From positions 2,294,001 to 2,358,000 of the forward strand of contig NZ_CP162100.1 in NCBI RefSeq assembly GCF_040869035.1: a stretch of DNA of 64,000 nucleotides, read 5' to 3'. The DNA comes from Vibrio sp. NTOU-M3. GTDB lineage: Bacteria; Pseudomonadota; Gammaproteobacteria; Enterobacterales; Vibrionaceae. Below are positions 38,887-49,166 of the stretch, piece after piece. The notes beneath the pieces were generated by a model. That model saw nothing but the letters and a program-made list of their open reading frames with translations, was not told where the DNA came from and made no database searches. Position numbers and translations under genes: made by a program. Numbering within the stretch: the first letter of the stretch is position 1; each line of letters begins with the position of its first letter.

Positions 38887-39960
38887 TTATTGCACCATGG
38901 TAAATAAAATCGATTCTGGTTTCGCTTTTCCTTGCCAATAGAGCCGACTGCACACATTCTGAGCCAATTCGAGATACTGTTTCGCATGCTCAGATTCCGG
39001 CCTCGCTGCCACCGTTGGTTTACCGCAATCAATATCTTCACGCATGGCAATATGCAATGGAATTTGTGCAAGTAAGGATAAACCATAATCTGCGGCCATT
39101 TTTTCAGCGCCGCCAGCCCCAAAAATATGCTCTTTTTCGCCGCAATGACTGCATATATGATAGCTCATATTTTCGACCACTCCGACAACAGGCACATCCA
39201 CCTTGGCAAACATCGCCGCTCCTTTACGTGCATCCGCCAACGCTAGATCTTGCGGTGTTGTTACAATGACCGCTCCCGTCACTGGAATTTGCTGGGCAAG
39301 AGTTAATTGGATATCTCCCGTTCCGGGCGGCATATCAATAACTAAATAGTCCAGTTCGGGCCAATCCGTTTCGTTGATCAGCTGTGATAGTGCCTTTGAT
39401 GCCATTGGACCACGCCAAATGGCCGCTTCATCTTTAGAAACCAGATAGCCAATAGAATGCGTATAGATCCCATGAGCCGCAACAGGCTGCATCCACTTAT
39501 TATCGCGAACCTCTGGAGTGGCTTGAGTTTGCCCCATCATTAACGGTACTGAAGGACCATAGATGTCGGCATCCAACAGCCCAACTTTTGCCCCCGATGC
39601 AGCAATCGCTAACGCCAAATTTACTGACGTCGTTGACTTACCAACACCACCTTTTGCCGAGGTGACTGCAATGATGTTTTTTACCCCTTTAACCGTCGTT
39701 GCAACATGGCTTTCTAACGCTTTAGGTAAAACTGAAATTTGAAATGAGAACTGAGCAACCTCCCCTTTTTGCTGGGCGATTTCAATCCATGTTGACAAAA
39801 CTTGCACTAATGTATTTGCTGCAAAAGGGAGTTCAATCTTAAATTGATTGGCTTCCACCGAAACAATATTCGCAACCGATGCCCACTCCGGTGCTAAATT
39901 TGGGTGCTCGAATTGATTTAACCAATCACAAAAATCTTGCTTTGAATTGAATTGACGCAT
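38887..39960 (-). CDS. apbC: Mrp/ApbC iron-sulfur cluster carrier ATPase
   Basis: The 357-residue P-loop ATPase has the deviant Walker A SAKGGVGKSTTSVNLA (about residue 100), DADIYGPSVP, VIDMPPGTGD and a CxxC cluster-binding motif (YHICSHCGEK). It transfers Fe-S clusters to apoproteins. A short N-terminal domain precedes the ATPase. A strong AAGGAGG ribosome site lies before the ATG. It is divergent from metG, the classic mrp-metG arrangement. Confidence 0.95.
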   Translation of the reverse strand: MRQFNSKQDFCDWLNQFEHPNLAPEWASVANIVSVEANQFKIELPFAANTLVQVLSTWIEIAQQKGEVAQFSFQISVLPKALESHVATTVKGVKNIIAVTSAKGGVGKSTTSVNLALAIAASGAKVGLLDADIYGPSVPLMMGQTQATPEVRDNKWMQPVAAHGIYTHSIGYLVSKDEAAIWRGPMASKALSQLINETDWPELDYLVIDMPPGTGDIQLTLAQQIPVTGAVIVTTPQDLALADARKGAAMFAKVDVPVVGVVENMSYHICSHCGEKEHIFGAGGAEKMAADYGLSLLAQIPLHIAMREDIDCGKPTVAARPESEHAKQYLELAQNVCSRLYWQGKAKPESILFTMVQ

Positions 39961-40117
39961 AGGTCCTCCTTATGCACCTAATCGTAACACTCCACCTAGG
40001 GATACTGAACCCTGAAAAAACTAAGGTAATCCTTACTTTGACAGCTTGGAGTCACTGGTGGGATAAGGTAGTATTACTCTCTATTTTTTTATACACCTCA
40101 AGAAGCGAATATTAAGT

Positions 40118-42205
40118 ATGGCAAACGATCCACGCAAATTACTGGTAACTTGTGCCCTTCCGTACGCTAACGGTTCGATTCACCTAGGTCACATGCTTGA
40201 GCACATTCAAGCAGATATCTGGGTTCGCTACCAACGCCTACGTGGCAACACTGTAAACTTCATCTGTGCTGACGATGCTCACGGCACGCCAATCATGCTA
40301 AAAGCACAACAGATGGGAATTACGCCAGAAGAGATGATCGCTGCAGTAAGTGAAGAGCACCAAAAAGACTTCGCTGGCTTCGATATTAGCTTCGACAACT
40401 ATCACAGCACACACTCTGAAGAGAACCGTGAGCTGGCTTCGCACATCTACCTAGAGCTTAAGAAAAACGGTTTTATCTCTAGCCGTACCATTTCTCAGCT
40501 GTTTGATCCAGAAAAAGAGATGTTCCTACCGGATCGTTTCGTTAAAGGGACTTGTCCTAAGTGTAAGTCAGACGACCAATACGGTGATAACTGTGATAAC
40601 TGTGGTGAGACTTACAGCCCGACTGAACTGATTGATCCTAAATCAGCCGTTTCTGGTGCGACACCAGTAATGAAAGATTCAGAGCACTTCTTCTTCAACC
40701 TGCCTCAGTTTGAAAGCATGCTACAAGAGTGGACTCGCTCTGGCTCACTTCAAGCTGAAACAGCGAACAAGATGCAAGAGTGGTTCGAGTCTGGTCTACA
40801 ACAGTGGGATATCTCTCGTGATGCGCCTTATTTTGGCTTTGAGATCCCTGGTGAAAAAGACAAGTTCTTTTACGTATGGCTAGACGCACCAGTTGGCTAC
40901 ATGGCTTCATTTAAGAACCTATGTAACAAACGTGACGATCTAAACTTCGATGAGTACTGGAAGAAAGACAGCACAACTGAGCTTTACCACTTCATCGGTA
41001 AAGACATTGTCTACTTCCACTCTCTATTCTGGCCTGCAATGCTAGAAGGTAGCGGTTTCCGCAAGCCAAACAACGTATTCGTACACGGCTACGTAACAGT
41101 TAACGGCGCGAAGATGTCTAAGTCGAAAGGTACCTTCATCAAAGCGGCTACATACCTAGATCACCTAGATCCAGAATGTCTACGTTACTACTACGCAGCG
41201 AAACTAAACAGCCGTATCGATGATCTAGACCTTAACCTTGAAGACTTCACTCAGCGCGTTAATGCTGACGTAGTAAACAAGATCGTTAACCTAGCATCTC
41301 GTAATGCTGGCTTCATTACTAAACGTTTCGACGGAAAGCTATCTTCTCAAGCATTCGACTTTGAAGTTACTAGGGATAAAACTGCGTTCATTCTTTACAA
41401 AGAATTCGCTGCTGCTGCTGACCGCATCGCAGAGCTATACGAAACGCGTGAGTTTGGCCGTGCTATCCGTGAAATCACAGCACTGGCAGACAAAGCAAAC
41501 CAATACGTTGATGAGAAAGCACCGTGGGTTGTGGCGAAAGAAGAAGGTAAAGACCAAGAGCTACAAGACATTTGCTCTGTGGGTATCAACCTATTCCGCG
41601 TTCTGATGACTTACCTAAAACCAGTCATGCCAGAACTAGCAGCACGTACTGAAGCCTTCCTAAACCAAGAGCTAACTTGGGAAGGTGTTGCTGCACCACT
41701 AACTGGTCACGAGATCACTAAGTTCAAAGCGCTATTCAACCGCATCGACCCTAAGAAGGTAGAAGCAATGGTTGAAGCATCTAAAGAAGATGCAGCAGCA
41801 GAAGTTGCGGCGAAAGAAGCGGCAGAAGCAGCAAAGAACAAAGCAAGCCAAACGGAACTGGATAAAGATCCAATTGCAGAAGAAATTGAATTTGACGCTT
41901 TCGCTGCAGTAGATATGCGTATCGCACGTATCATCTCTTGTGAAGAAGTGCCAAAAGCAAACAAACTGCTTAAGTTCCAACTCGACATCGGCGGCGAAAC
42001 TCGTCAGGTATTCTCTGGCATCAAATCAGCGTACAAACCTGAAGAGCTAGAAGGCAAGCTAACTGTAATGGTTGCCAACCTAAAACCTCGTAAGATGAAG
42101 TTTGGTATGTCTGAAGGCATGATCCTAGCCGCAGGCCCTGGTGGCAGCGACCTATGGATTCTTGAACCGCACGAAGGCGCGCAACCAGGTATGCGCGTAA
42201 TGTAA
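40118..42205 (+). CDS. metG: Methionyl-tRNA synthetase
   Basis: The 695-residue class I synthetase has the HIGH motif as HLGH in [15 protein letters not shown], the zinc knuckle [17 protein letters not shown] (four Cys, about residues 146-162), KMSKS in [11 protein letters not shown] and a C-terminal tRNA-binding EMAP/Trbp111 domain (about 590-695). The two are joined by a long Glu/Ala/Lys helix (about 545-580). A strong terminator follows. Confidence 0.98.
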   Translation: MANDPRKLLVTCALPYANGSIHLGHMLEHIQADIWVRYQRLRGNTVNFICADDAHGTPIMLKAQQMGITPEEMIAAVSEEHQKDFAGFDISFDNYHSTHSEENRELASHIYLELKKNGFISSRTISQLFDPEKEMFLPDRFVKGTCPKCKSDDQYGDNCDNCGETYSPTELIDPKSAVSGATPVMKDSEHFFFNLPQFESMLQEWTRSGSLQAETANKMQEWFESGLQQWDISRDAPYFGFEIPGEKDKFFYVWLDAPVGYMASFKNLCNKRDDLNFDEYWKKDSTTELYHFIGKDIVYFHSLFWPAMLEGSGFRKPNNVFVHGYVTVNGAKMSKSKGTFIKAATYLDHLDPECLRYYYAAKLNSRIDDLDLNLEDFTQRVNADVVNKIVNLASRNAGFITKRFDGKLSSQAFDFEVTRDKTAFILYKEFAAAADRIAELYETREFGRAIREITALADKANQYVDEKAPWVVAKEEGKDQELQDICSVGINLFRVLMTYLKPVMPELAARTEAFLNQELTWEGVAAPLTGHEITKFKALFNRIDPKKVEAMVEASKEDAAAEVAAKEAAEAAKNKASQTELDKDPIAEEIEFDAFAAVDMRIARIISCEEVPKANKLLKFQLDIGGETRQVFSGIKSAYKPEELEGKLTVMVANLKPRKMKFGMSEGMILAAGPGGSDLWILEPHEGAQPGMRVM

Positions 42206-42238
42206 TCAAGGCTTAGCCTTCTACAATACGACCGACTT

Positions 42239-42271
42239 AATCCCCGAAGCAGAAATACTTCGGGGATTTTT
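42239..42271 (+). terminator. Terminator after metG
   Basis: ATCCCCGAAG and CTTCGGGGAT pair around an eight-base loop and run into TTTTTA. Confidence 0.9.
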
Positions 42272-42380
42272 ACTTCTGTTGAAATTGCCTATTCTCTGTT
42301 AGAGTCGCCTCCAAAATCGACTATCAACCTAAATCCGCCGACGAACGGTTCTTCGGCGCACTCCCTTACTAGGATCCCTT

Positions 42381-42860
42381 GTGACTAATAACGAAATCTT
42401 ACGCCGCATCCAGCACTCACTAAATTTGAAAAACACTCAAATCATGAAGGCTTTTGAGCAAGCAGAGGCTACGGTAGCGCCGAACCAAGTTAACGACTGG
42501 CTAAAAGCAGATTCGGATAAGTCTGTGACTAAGATGAAAGATAAAGAGCTGGCACTGTTTCTGAACGGTTTTATTAATTTAAAGCGTGGTAAGAAGGAAG
42601 GCGAACAGCCAAAACCCGAACAAAAGCTTACCAATAACATGATTTTCATGAAGCTGCGTATTGCTCTAAATATGAAAGCGGAAGATGTATTGGACGTGCT
42701 TGAACTGATGGGTGTGAGTCTGAGCAAGTACGAGGTTGGCGCATATTTCCGTAAACCAAACAATAAGAATTACAAAGCGTGCGACGATCAACTGCTGTGC
42801 GACTTCTTAAACGGTGTGCAATTTACTAATCGTCCTGATTCAGAAGAGTTTGTGGCATAA
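42381..42860 (+). CDS. yehS: DUF1456 family protein YehS
   Basis: The 159-residue protein is built of two repeated DUF1456 units, each opening with NNxIxxxxRIALN-like sequence (TNNEILRRIQHSLNL near residue 2 and TNNMIFMKLRIALNM near 90). It corresponds to E. coli YehS, function unknown. The start is GTG with AGGA upstream. It stands as a single gene between two terminators. Confidence 0.88.
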   Translation: MTNNEILRRIQHSLNLKNTQIMKAFEQAEATVAPNQVNDWLKADSDKSVTKMKDKELALFLNGFINLKRGKKEGEQPKPEQKLTNNMIFMKLRIALNMKAEDVLDVLELMGVSLSKYEVGAYFRKPNNKNYKACDDQLLCDFLNGVQFTNRPDSEEFVA

Positions 42861-42881
42861 CGAAGTCTTTCATCCAAATAC

Positions 42882-42922
42882 AAAAAAACCTCAATCTGGT
42901 CAGCCATGATTGAGGTTTTTTC
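42882..42922. terminator. Bidirectional terminator between yehS and udp
   Basis: AAAAAAACCTCAATC and GATTGAGGTTTTTT pair around an 11-base loop, between convergent genes. Confidence 0.9.
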
Positions 42923-42952
42923 TATTAGATAGCGCCGACTAGCGCCCTACCC

Positions 42953-43711
42953 TTAAAGCATTTTACGAGCCGCTTCTACCACCACTTTGATTGAGCGTGC
43001 TTCAGTCTCTTTTAGTGTTGAATGATCTGGGATCTCTTTTTGCGTGCGGTTGATGATAACACCAGCCACACAGCCCGCTTTTAGACCAGAGCTTGCACAC
43101 ATAGTAAGAAGAGTTGCAGACTCCATTTCGAAGTTCAGTACGCCCATGTCTTGCCATTCTTGCATAGAACCTTGGAAACGCTTCACAACGCGGCCAGAAA
43201 AAGTGTCGTAACGCTCTTGGCCTGGGTAGAAGGTATCACTTGAAGCCGTAACACCCATATGAACAGTTGCACCAGATTCTTCTACTGCTGCTTTCATTGC
43301 AGTAGCAACATCAAAATCAGCCACTGCTGGGAATTCCATTGGAGCAAAGTGTAGGCTTGCACCATCTAGGCGAACAGAACCTGTCGATACAATCATATCA
43401 CCCACATTCACGTGCGGCTGGATTGCACCGGTTGTACCAACACGTAAGAAAGTACGAACACCAAGCTGCGCTAACTCTTCAACAGCAATCGACGTAGAAG
43501 GACCACCGATACCAGTAGAACACACAACAACAGGTTTGCCTTCAAGCTCAGCACGATAAAGCGTGTATTCACGATGGCTTGCTAGAAAAACGGGATTTTC
43601 CATTTCTTCCGCAATTTTCTGAACACGCGCAGGATCGCCCGGGATGATCGCCAATGTAGCACCAGCAAGATCGGCTTCTGTTACACCAAGGTGGAAAACA
43701 GCTTGAGACAT
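42953..43711 (-). CDS. udp: Uridine phosphorylase
   Basis: The 252-residue enzyme splits uridine with phosphate into uracil and ribose 1-phosphate. Family marks are [41 protein letters not shown] and [10 protein letters not shown] chose the ATG at 43711 (MSQAVF) because an earlier in-frame ATG at 43726 includes the GGAGAG ribosome site itself. The upstream 270 bases contain a CRP-like half-site (TGTGATG at about 43890 on the minus strand), which would fit CRP/CytR control known for udp, but only half of the palindrome is good. Confidence 0.95.
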   Translation of the reverse strand: MSQAVFHLGVTEADLAGATLAIIPGDPARVQKIAEEMENPVFLASHREYTLYRAELEGKPVVVCSTGIGGPSTSIAVEELAQLGVRTFLRVGTTGAIQPHVNVGDMIVSTGSVRLDGASLHFAPMEFPAVADFDVATAMKAAVEESGATVHMGVTASSDTFYPGQERYDTFSGRVVKRFQGSMQEWQDMGVLNFEMESATLLTMCASSGLKAGCVAGVIINRTQKEIPDHSTLKETEARSIKVVVEAARKML

Positions 43712-43992
43712 AAGGAAACTCTCCATTATTGTGGCGAACTGATACAGTTTTTATTCACTTTCTGTATGGTTTCGCTCTTAAGATTCATAGGGTACAGACA
43801 TACTCTAACGAACCTACACAGAATAAAGAGTGATTAAGATCTCACTCAGAGCAGCAATAATTCATCGCATTTCAAATAAAAACGGTTTACATCACACTTT
43901 ATCGCAAAGAGTGCGTATTCATTACATATGAAACGAGGTAGCCAGAGTGCGAAGACTCTGGCTAGATTTGGAGAGGTTAGGTTCTGTTGCAA

Positions 43993-46299
43993 TTAATCAT
44001 TTCGAGATTTGAATTGGAGCAAGCGAAGTGCATTGAGCGTCACCAAAGCAGTTGCCCCACTGTCGGCCAATACTGCAACCCACAAACCTGTGATCCCAAG
44101 CAAGCTGGTCACAAGAAAGACACCTTTAAGACCAAGTGCTAACGTGACATTTTGCCGAATAATAGAGAGTGTTGCGCGAGATAGCTCGATCATCGCAGGC
44201 AACTCCACTAGCCGATTGTGAGTGATAGCAGCGTCTGCTGTTTCCAAAGCCACATCCGTACCACCACCCATGGCAATCCCGATACTTGATGCTTTCATTG
44301 CTGGAGCATCATTGATACCGTCTCCAACCATCGCGACATAAGAATCACTGGACAGTTGCTCTACATAGCGGACTTTATCTTCAGGCAACAAACCTGCTTT
44401 AAAATCGATACCAATTGCAGAGCTCATCGCGCGAGCACTTCTTGGGTTATCTCCCGTCAGCATAATCGACTGAATACCTAATTGCTTGAGAGCATTTACA
44501 GCATTGGCAGAATCTTCACGTAGCGTATCTTGCCATGCAACAAGTCCGATGACCTCACTATCCGCTTTGATCACAAGAACAACCGTTTTTCCCTGTTCTT
44601 CAAGAGTCTCAACGCTCGTAATCAAGGCGTCAGATAAATCAAAATCAATTTTGCTTGGAGCCAGAATTCGGTACAAAACACCATCGACTTTACCAGACAC
44701 ACCACTTCCAACAAGCGCTTGTTTTTCGGTAGCCTCTGGAATATCGATACCAGCAGATTGTACTCGTTTCACCAAAGAAACGGCCAAAGGATGACTAGAG
44801 CCCATTTCAATCGCAGCACTTACTCTTAAAACTTCATCAACTTCTAGCTCACCTTGTGACAAGACGTCCGTCACCTGTGGTTTACCTTTGGTTAATGTGC
44901 CCGTTTTATCAAATGCAATCGCTTCAATTTTGCCAAGCTGTTCTAAGGCCGCTCCACCTTTAATCAACGCGCCTCTTTTTGCTGCAGTGGCTAAACCTGA
45001 CGTAATTGCCGCAGGTGTTGAAATCACCAAGGCGCAAGGACACGCAATCAATAAGAGGGCTAAACCACGATAAATCCATGTTTCCCATGGCTGAGCGTAA
45101 AGTAACGGAGGCACAACAATCACTGCTAACGCAACAAGCATCATCAATGGCGTATACCAACGACTGAACTTATCTAAGAAACGTTCTAGTGGCGCTTTAC
45201 GGGATTCCGCTTCCTCAATTAGGTGCAAAATGCGATCGATTGCGTTCTCACCTTGCTTTGAAGTGATGGTCAATCGCACGACTTTATCGACAACGACAGC
45301 ACCAGCCATAACTGACTCACCTTCATAACGCTCTACAGGAATCGATTCGCCAGTCAGTGCACTTTCATCAAAACTCGCTAATGCATCATGTAATTTGCCA
45401 TCTGCTGGCATGCGACTTCCTGGTGATACTTCAATAATATCGTCAGGTGACAATTCACTTACGGCCACTTCAACACGTTGTCCATCGATGATCTTAGTCG
45501 CCTTTTCAGGAACCAGCTCCATCAACGCTTGCACGCCACTTCGCGCTCTTGATGCAGCAAAAGCTTCTAGCTGCTCACCGATAAGAAATAGCAACAATAC
45601 CATTGCCGCTTCAACGGTTTCACCAAGGTACAAAGCACCAATGGCTGCAACACTCATCAAGGTCTCAATCGCAAATGGCGTGCCTGATTTCGCTAATGCA
45701 ATGGCTTTTTTACCTATCGGATAGAGGCCTGCTAAACAGGTAAAAATGAACAACCATTCGCTAACTTGGGGAAGACTGGATTTCAAAATAGCGGCAATTG
45801 CCATCGCAGAGGCAATAGAAAGAATATTGGCATTTTGCTTGATGAAATGACGCCAACCCTTTGGTTGAACCGTTTTCTTTCTTTGGGAAGTGGTTGTAAA
45901 AGTGAAACCAGTATCGACAATTGTTTGCTCAACAGCATTCGCTACATCGACATGATTCGATTTAATCACCAGTTTTTCTGTTGCAAAAAGTACTTTTGCT
46001 TCAAGAACGCCTTCAACTTTGTTAACTGCGGTTTCAATTTTTCTCGCGCAAGATGGGCAATCCATCCCCACGACAATCCAACTGTAAGTAAACGATGCAC
46101 TAGAAGAACTTAAGGAGTCACTTTCCTCATCGGCTGGATCAGTACTCGTTCCGCACGCCGATGATGAACAGCAACCCGAGCTTGCTGGCTCTGCTCCTGC
46201 CATCTGGATAGAACTGATTTTCGGGCTCGAACATGAGCCATGTTGAGATGGATTCAATGTCACTTTATCAGAGCGACATGCTTCGTGTTTAGTACACAT
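43993..46299 (-). CDS. zntA: Zn/Cd/Pb-translocating P1B-type ATPase (ZntA-like)
   Basis: The 768-residue inner-membrane pump exports divalent soft metals. It has a Cys-rich N-terminal extension (including GCCSSSACGT), a heavy-metal domain with GMDCPSCARK (about residue 78), the membrane metal site CPC in IACPCALV, the phosphorylation site AFDKTGTLTKG, GSSHPLAV and GDGINDAPAM. The ending with ADSGATALVTLNALRLL is typical of ZntA. AGGAGG precedes the ATG. A MerR-type operator-promoter lies just upstream (46331-46362), so metal induction by a ZntR/CadR-type activator is probable; no such gene is in the window. Confidence 0.94.
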   Translation of the reverse strand: MCTKHEACRSDKVTLNPSQHGSCSSPKISSIQMAGAEPASSGCCSSSACGTSTDPADEESDSLSSSSASFTYSWIVVGMDCPSCARKIETAVNKVEGVLEAKVLFATEKLVIKSNHVDVANAVEQTIVDTGFTFTTTSQRKKTVQPKGWRHFIKQNANILSIASAMAIAAILKSSLPQVSEWLFIFTCLAGLYPIGKKAIALAKSGTPFAIETLMSVAAIGALYLGETVEAAMVLLLFLIGEQLEAFAASRARSGVQALMELVPEKATKIIDGQRVEVAVSELSPDDIIEVSPGSRMPADGKLHDALASFDESALTGESIPVERYEGESVMAGAVVVDKVVRLTITSKQGENAIDRILHLIEEAESRKAPLERFLDKFSRWYTPLMMLVALAVIVVPPLLYAQPWETWIYRGLALLLIACPCALVISTPAAITSGLATAAKRGALIKGGAALEQLGKIEAIAFDKTGTLTKGKPQVTDVLSQGELEVDEVLRVSAAIEMGSSHPLAVSLVKRVQSAGIDIPEATEKQALVGSGVSGKVDGVLYRILAPSKIDFDLSDALITSVETLEEQGKTVVLVIKADSEVIGLVAWQDTLREDSANAVNALKQLGIQSIMLTGDNPRSARAMSSAIGIDFKAGLLPEDKVRYVEQLSSDSYVAMVGDGINDAPAMKASSIGIAMGGGTDVALETADAAITHNRLVELPAMIELSRATLSIIRQNVTLALGLKGVFLVTSLLGITGLWVAVLADSGATALVTLNALRLLQFKSRND

Positions 46300-46330
46300 T
46301 ATTAGGCCTCCTTAATTTGCTGACACTGTC

Positions 46331-46362
46331 ATCATAAACCTTGGAGCCTACTCTAAGGTCAA
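46331..46362 (-). promoter_or_regulatory. MerR-family (ZntR/CadR-type) promoter of zntA
   Basis: Reading the minus strand: -35 TTGACC (46357-46362) and -10 TATGAT (46331-46336) are separated by a 20-base spacer. Within it a dyad of ACCTTaGAG and CTCcAAGGT lies at 46338-46359. A long spacer with such a dyad is the hallmark of MerR-type activation. The -35 element overlaps the last codons of the MATE gene. Confidence 0.82.
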
Positions 46363-47834
46363 TTGTTTTTATGTCTTTTATGGTAGGAAGACGTCAAAAC
46401 ATCACTGTCTGCACCCGCTTCATCAATTAATACCGCATCATGCGTACAGAAAGGCTGTGTGTTCACACAAGTCACAGAAGGATCATCTTCCCGCTCCATA
46501 TCTTGCCCTGGCATTAATTCTGCAATATGTTTTTTCAGCACCACCAATGAAATTAAGCCAAATACTACTGTCCCTACAGCCTGACCATACAACACACCTA
46601 AGGCGCCAAACCATAAAGCGCCAAAATAGACAAACGGCAAAGTTCCTAGTGTTGCTTTACCTAAATTTAATGCCGTTGAGTAAAGTGGCTTACCCAAATT
46701 GTTAAACGATGTATTGGCCACAAACATCATGCCATTAAAGATAAAGCTGAGTGCTACATAGGTACAAAAGGCTGTCATGATAACAGCTGCATCACCCTGT
46801 AGATTGAACATCTCAATCACTAAACCTTGAGCAAAATAGAGCACTGCACAAACCAACAAGGTATATATCGTGGTTACAAGTAAAGAGTTGTTTAGCGTTT
46901 CTTTGACGCGATCAAAACGCTCTGCACCAAAATTCTGCCCAATGATGGGCCCAACAGCTCCAGAAAGAGCGAAGATAACAGCGAAACAGACAGGCGTTAA
47001 ACGGCCAATAACAGCAAAGCCAGCGACAAAATCTTCACCAAACTTAGCGATAGAAGAAGTAACAATGGCATTACCAACAGGCGTCGCAAGGTTAGTGACA
47101 ATCGCAGGCAGGGCGATGGTTAAAATGGATCGAATATTTTGATTCCAAGTCACAAACGAAGGAATCGCGACTAAATTGTGATGCTTAATAAGTGGGTAAA
47201 GCGAGAAGAATAGAACAGTAAAGCGAGCAAAAACAGAAGCGGCGGCGGCCCCTTCCACATTCCAGCCAAAGCCAAAAATGAATAGCGGGTCAAGCAACGC
47301 ATTTGCAATCCCTCCGGAAAGCGTCGCCCACATCGAACGCTTAGCATCACCCGCAGCCCGCAGCCCTGCCCCAGCCGCCATTGCTAGCGCAACAACCGGG
47401 CCACTAGGCAATAGAATTTCTAAGTAGGCTTGCGCTCGCTCCGCAGCAAAACCCTGAGCCCCAATAGCGGCAAGCAGTTCTGGGATGTAGGCATACATAA
47501 CCACAGCAACAATACAGCTAATCAAAAACGTGGTCATCAATACGCTAACGGTAAGCTGGCGTGCCTCATCAAGCTTCTTTGCGCCCAAAGCTTTTGATAC
47601 CAGTGCGCCCATAGCAATGGAAGAACCAATAGAAATTGAGGTAGAGAAGAAGACTAATGTACCAGCAAAGCCGACGGCTGCAGCTAATTCGACTTGCCCT
47701 AGCATACTGATAAAAAGCATATCGAGTAAGTCGACGACAAACAGAGCCATTAAGCCAACAGACCCAGCACCTGACATCACCAAAATGTGCTTCATGGTTG
47801 AACCTTGAGTAAATTTGGCATCTTGGTTCGACAT
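46359..47834 (-). CDS. MATE family efflux transporter
   Basis: The 491-residue inner-membrane transporter has 12 membrane segments in two homologous halves, with MATE features such as GAGLRAAGDAKRSMWATLSG and SGAVGPIIGQNFGAER. MATE pumps exchange Na+ or H+ for cationic drugs. The cytoplasmic C-terminal tail (about 450-491) is long and polar. Same direction as zntA, whose own promoter lies inside its 3' end. Not clearly one of the named Vibrio pumps. Confidence 0.92.
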   Translation of the reverse strand: MSNQDAKFTQGSTMKHILVMSGAGSVGLMALFVVDLLDMLFISMLGQVELAAAVGFAGTLVFFSTSISIGSSIAMGALVSKALGAKKLDEARQLTVSVLMTTFLISCIVAVVMYAYIPELLAAIGAQGFAAERAQAYLEILLPSGPVVALAMAAGAGLRAAGDAKRSMWATLSGGIANALLDPLFIFGFGWNVEGAAAASVFARFTVLFFSLYPLIKHHNLVAIPSFVTWNQNIRSILTIALPAIVTNLATPVGNAIVTSSIAKFGEDFVAGFAVIGRLTPVCFAVIFALSGAVGPIIGQNFGAERFDRVKETLNNSLLVTTIYTLLVCAVLYFAQGLVIEMFNLQGDAAVIMTAFCTYVALSFIFNGMMFVANTSFNNLGKPLYSTALNLGKATLGTLPFVYFGALWFGALGVLYGQAVGTVVFGLISLVVLKKHIAELMPGQDMEREDDPSVTCVNTQPFCTHDAVLIDEAGADSDVLTSSYHKRHKNN

Positions 47835-47855
47835 ACTCTCTCCTACAGATAAAAG

Positions 47856-47879
47856 AAAAGGCGCTCAATGCGCCTTTTT
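47856..47879 (-). terminator. Terminator after CBS-domain gene
   Basis: AAAAGGCGC and GCGCCTTTTT pair around five bases. On the minus strand it follows the CBS gene and precedes the MATE gene. Confidence 0.85.
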
Positions 47880-47894
47880 CATCAACTCACCGTA

Positions 47895-48311
47895 TCACAC
47901 CGGATGTTGGAAGCATTCATCAATGTTCTTCCCTATCGCTTTTAAGACATCACGACGCGTGATCATTCCCACTAGTTTACCATTATCAATCACAGGGTAA
48001 ACTTTAGGTTTGCCAACTTTCATCATGTCGGCGAGTTCAATGATCGACGCCTCCGGAGAAACAGACAACACTTCTTGGTGCATACAATCACCGACAATGT
48101 GTGTGTCTTGACAGAAATAACTCACCTTTACCAATTTCTCAAGCAGGTCTTGCTCGGAAAGGAAACCAATCACTTCTTCCTTGTTGTTAATAACCGGACC
48201 ACCTAAATGTTCCGTCTTTAAAAGCTTATCCAGAGCCGCACTTAAAGGCATTTCCGGGGTAAAAGTCACCGCTTGTAACTTCATGTAGTTTTTAACTTTT
48301 AGCGATTCCAT
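47895..48311 (-). CDS. CBS-domain pair protein
   Basis: The 138-residue cytoplasmic protein consists only of two CBS motifs (about 10-65 and 75-130; GGPVINNKEEVIGFLSEQDL and VYPVIDNGKLVGMITRRDVL). Such modules bind adenosine nucleotides and regulate partner proteins. The strong GGAGACG ribosome site supports the start. The partner is unknown; it lies between nrtS and a MATE gene. Confidence 0.88.
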   Translation of the reverse strand: MESLKVKNYMKLQAVTFTPEMPLSAALDKLLKTEHLGGPVINNKEEVIGFLSEQDLLEKLVKVSYFCQDTHIVGDCMHQEVLSVSPEASIIELADMMKVGKPKVYPVIDNGKLVGMITRRDVLKAIGKNIDECFQHPV

Positions 48312-48451
48312 ATTCGTCTCCTTTATACACAGCGACCACTGCCTATAAAGTAATTGTTGCCTAATTTCTTGATTTTACTAAATGGATATCTACTATTTTT
48401 GCAATAGGTGAAGCCTATCACTGTATCCATATGCCAATAGTGGAAGGGAAA

Positions 48452-48652
48452 TCACTGCTGTTTAGTCACATCTTTTTCAGCAAGCCAGCTGCTAATTAGA
48501 GAAACGCCAAATGGAACAAAGTAAGTCAGAACCGCCTTATAACCATTAAATTGAGCCATCATAAACAGCGCGTCGTATTGGTTAATCAGGTTTAATAAAC
48601 TCCCTACAATAATTGCAATGACTAACGCCCTTTTGATTGATGTTGAATTCAT
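48452..48652 (-). CDS. nrtS: Small nitrate/nitrite transporter NrtS-like
   Basis: The 66-residue protein has two membrane segments (about residues 8-25 and 38-55). The segment ALVIAIIVGSLLNLINQYDA followed by KAVLTYFVPFGVSLIS is characteristic of NrtS, small proteins linked to nitrate/nitrite transport. I chose the ATG at 48652 because AAAGGA lies just before it. It sits downstream of the moa operon, behind the operon's terminator. Moco is the cofactor of nitrate reductase, so the neighbourhood supports the name. Assignment is from memory of the family. Confidence 0.7.
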   Translation of the reverse strand: MNSTSIKRALVIAIIVGSLLNLINQYDALFMMAQFNGYKAVLTYFVPFGVSLISSWLAEKDVTKQQ

Positions 48653-48680
48653 TGCCATTCCTTTGTTTTTCCTACACACA

Positions 48681-48705
48681 AAAAAGGAGCATCTCTGCTC
48701 CTTTC
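48681..48705 (-). terminator. Terminator of the moa operon
   Basis: On the minus strand AAGGAGCA and TGCTCCTT pair around four bases and run into TTTTTTG, just after moaE and before nrtS. Confidence 0.85.
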
Positions 48706-48706
48706 A

Positions 48707-49165
48707 TTATTTTACTGTCCATCGCTCAGCGGCTTTGGTATCTGAATCTCGAGAATCCACCCAACGAGTCGAGCCTGTTGTCCGTTCTTTTTTCCAAAAC
48801 GGCGCTTTTGTTTTCAAGTAATCCATAACAAATTCACACGCTTCAAATGCCGCGCCTCGGTGTGCGCTAGACACACCAACAAAGACAATTTGATCACCAA
48901 TATCCATATCACCGACTCGGTGTATCACACGGATTTTTTCAACTGGCCAACGCTTTTCAGCTTCATCACAAATTTCAGCCAACGCCTTTTCTGTCATTCC
49001 AGGGTAATGCTCTAAGGACAAACCAATCACGTTGTCCCCCAAGTTCATATCGCGAACTTTCCCAACAAAAGTCACAACGGCGCCGGATGATGTACCTTCA
49101 GCAAGCAATTGATATTCATCACCCACAGAAAAATCAGCATTCTGAACTGCAACACGAGAATCCAT
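48707..49165 (-). CDS. moaE: Molybdopterin synthase catalytic subunit MoaE
   Basis: The 152-residue large subunit takes sulfur from MoaD thiocarboxylate to make molybdopterin from cyclic pyranopterin monophosphate. Motifs: GAVVTFVGKVRD, LEHYPGMTEKAL, HRVGDMDIGD and FWKKE with the catalytic Lys region. It is the last gene of moaABCDE, one base after moaD. Confidence 0.96.
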   Translation of the reverse strand: MDSRVAVQNADFSVGDEYQLLAEGTSSGAVVTFVGKVRDMNLGDNVIGLSLEHYPGMTEKALAEICDEAEKRWPVEKIRVIHRVGDMDIGDQIVFVGVSSAHRGAAFEACEFVMDYLKTKAPFWKKERTTGSTRWVDSRDSDTKAAERWTVK

Positions 49166-49166
49166 C

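Noticed and set aside
41707..41988. Open frames antisense to the metG linker
   Set aside because: They arise from the Glu/Ala/Lys-rich linker of metG; composition is that of a complement shadow.
43727..43992. CRP/CytR operator for udp
   Set aside because: Only one CRP half-site (TGTGATG) is convincing; the other half of the palindrome is poor, so it is mentioned but not annotated as a site.
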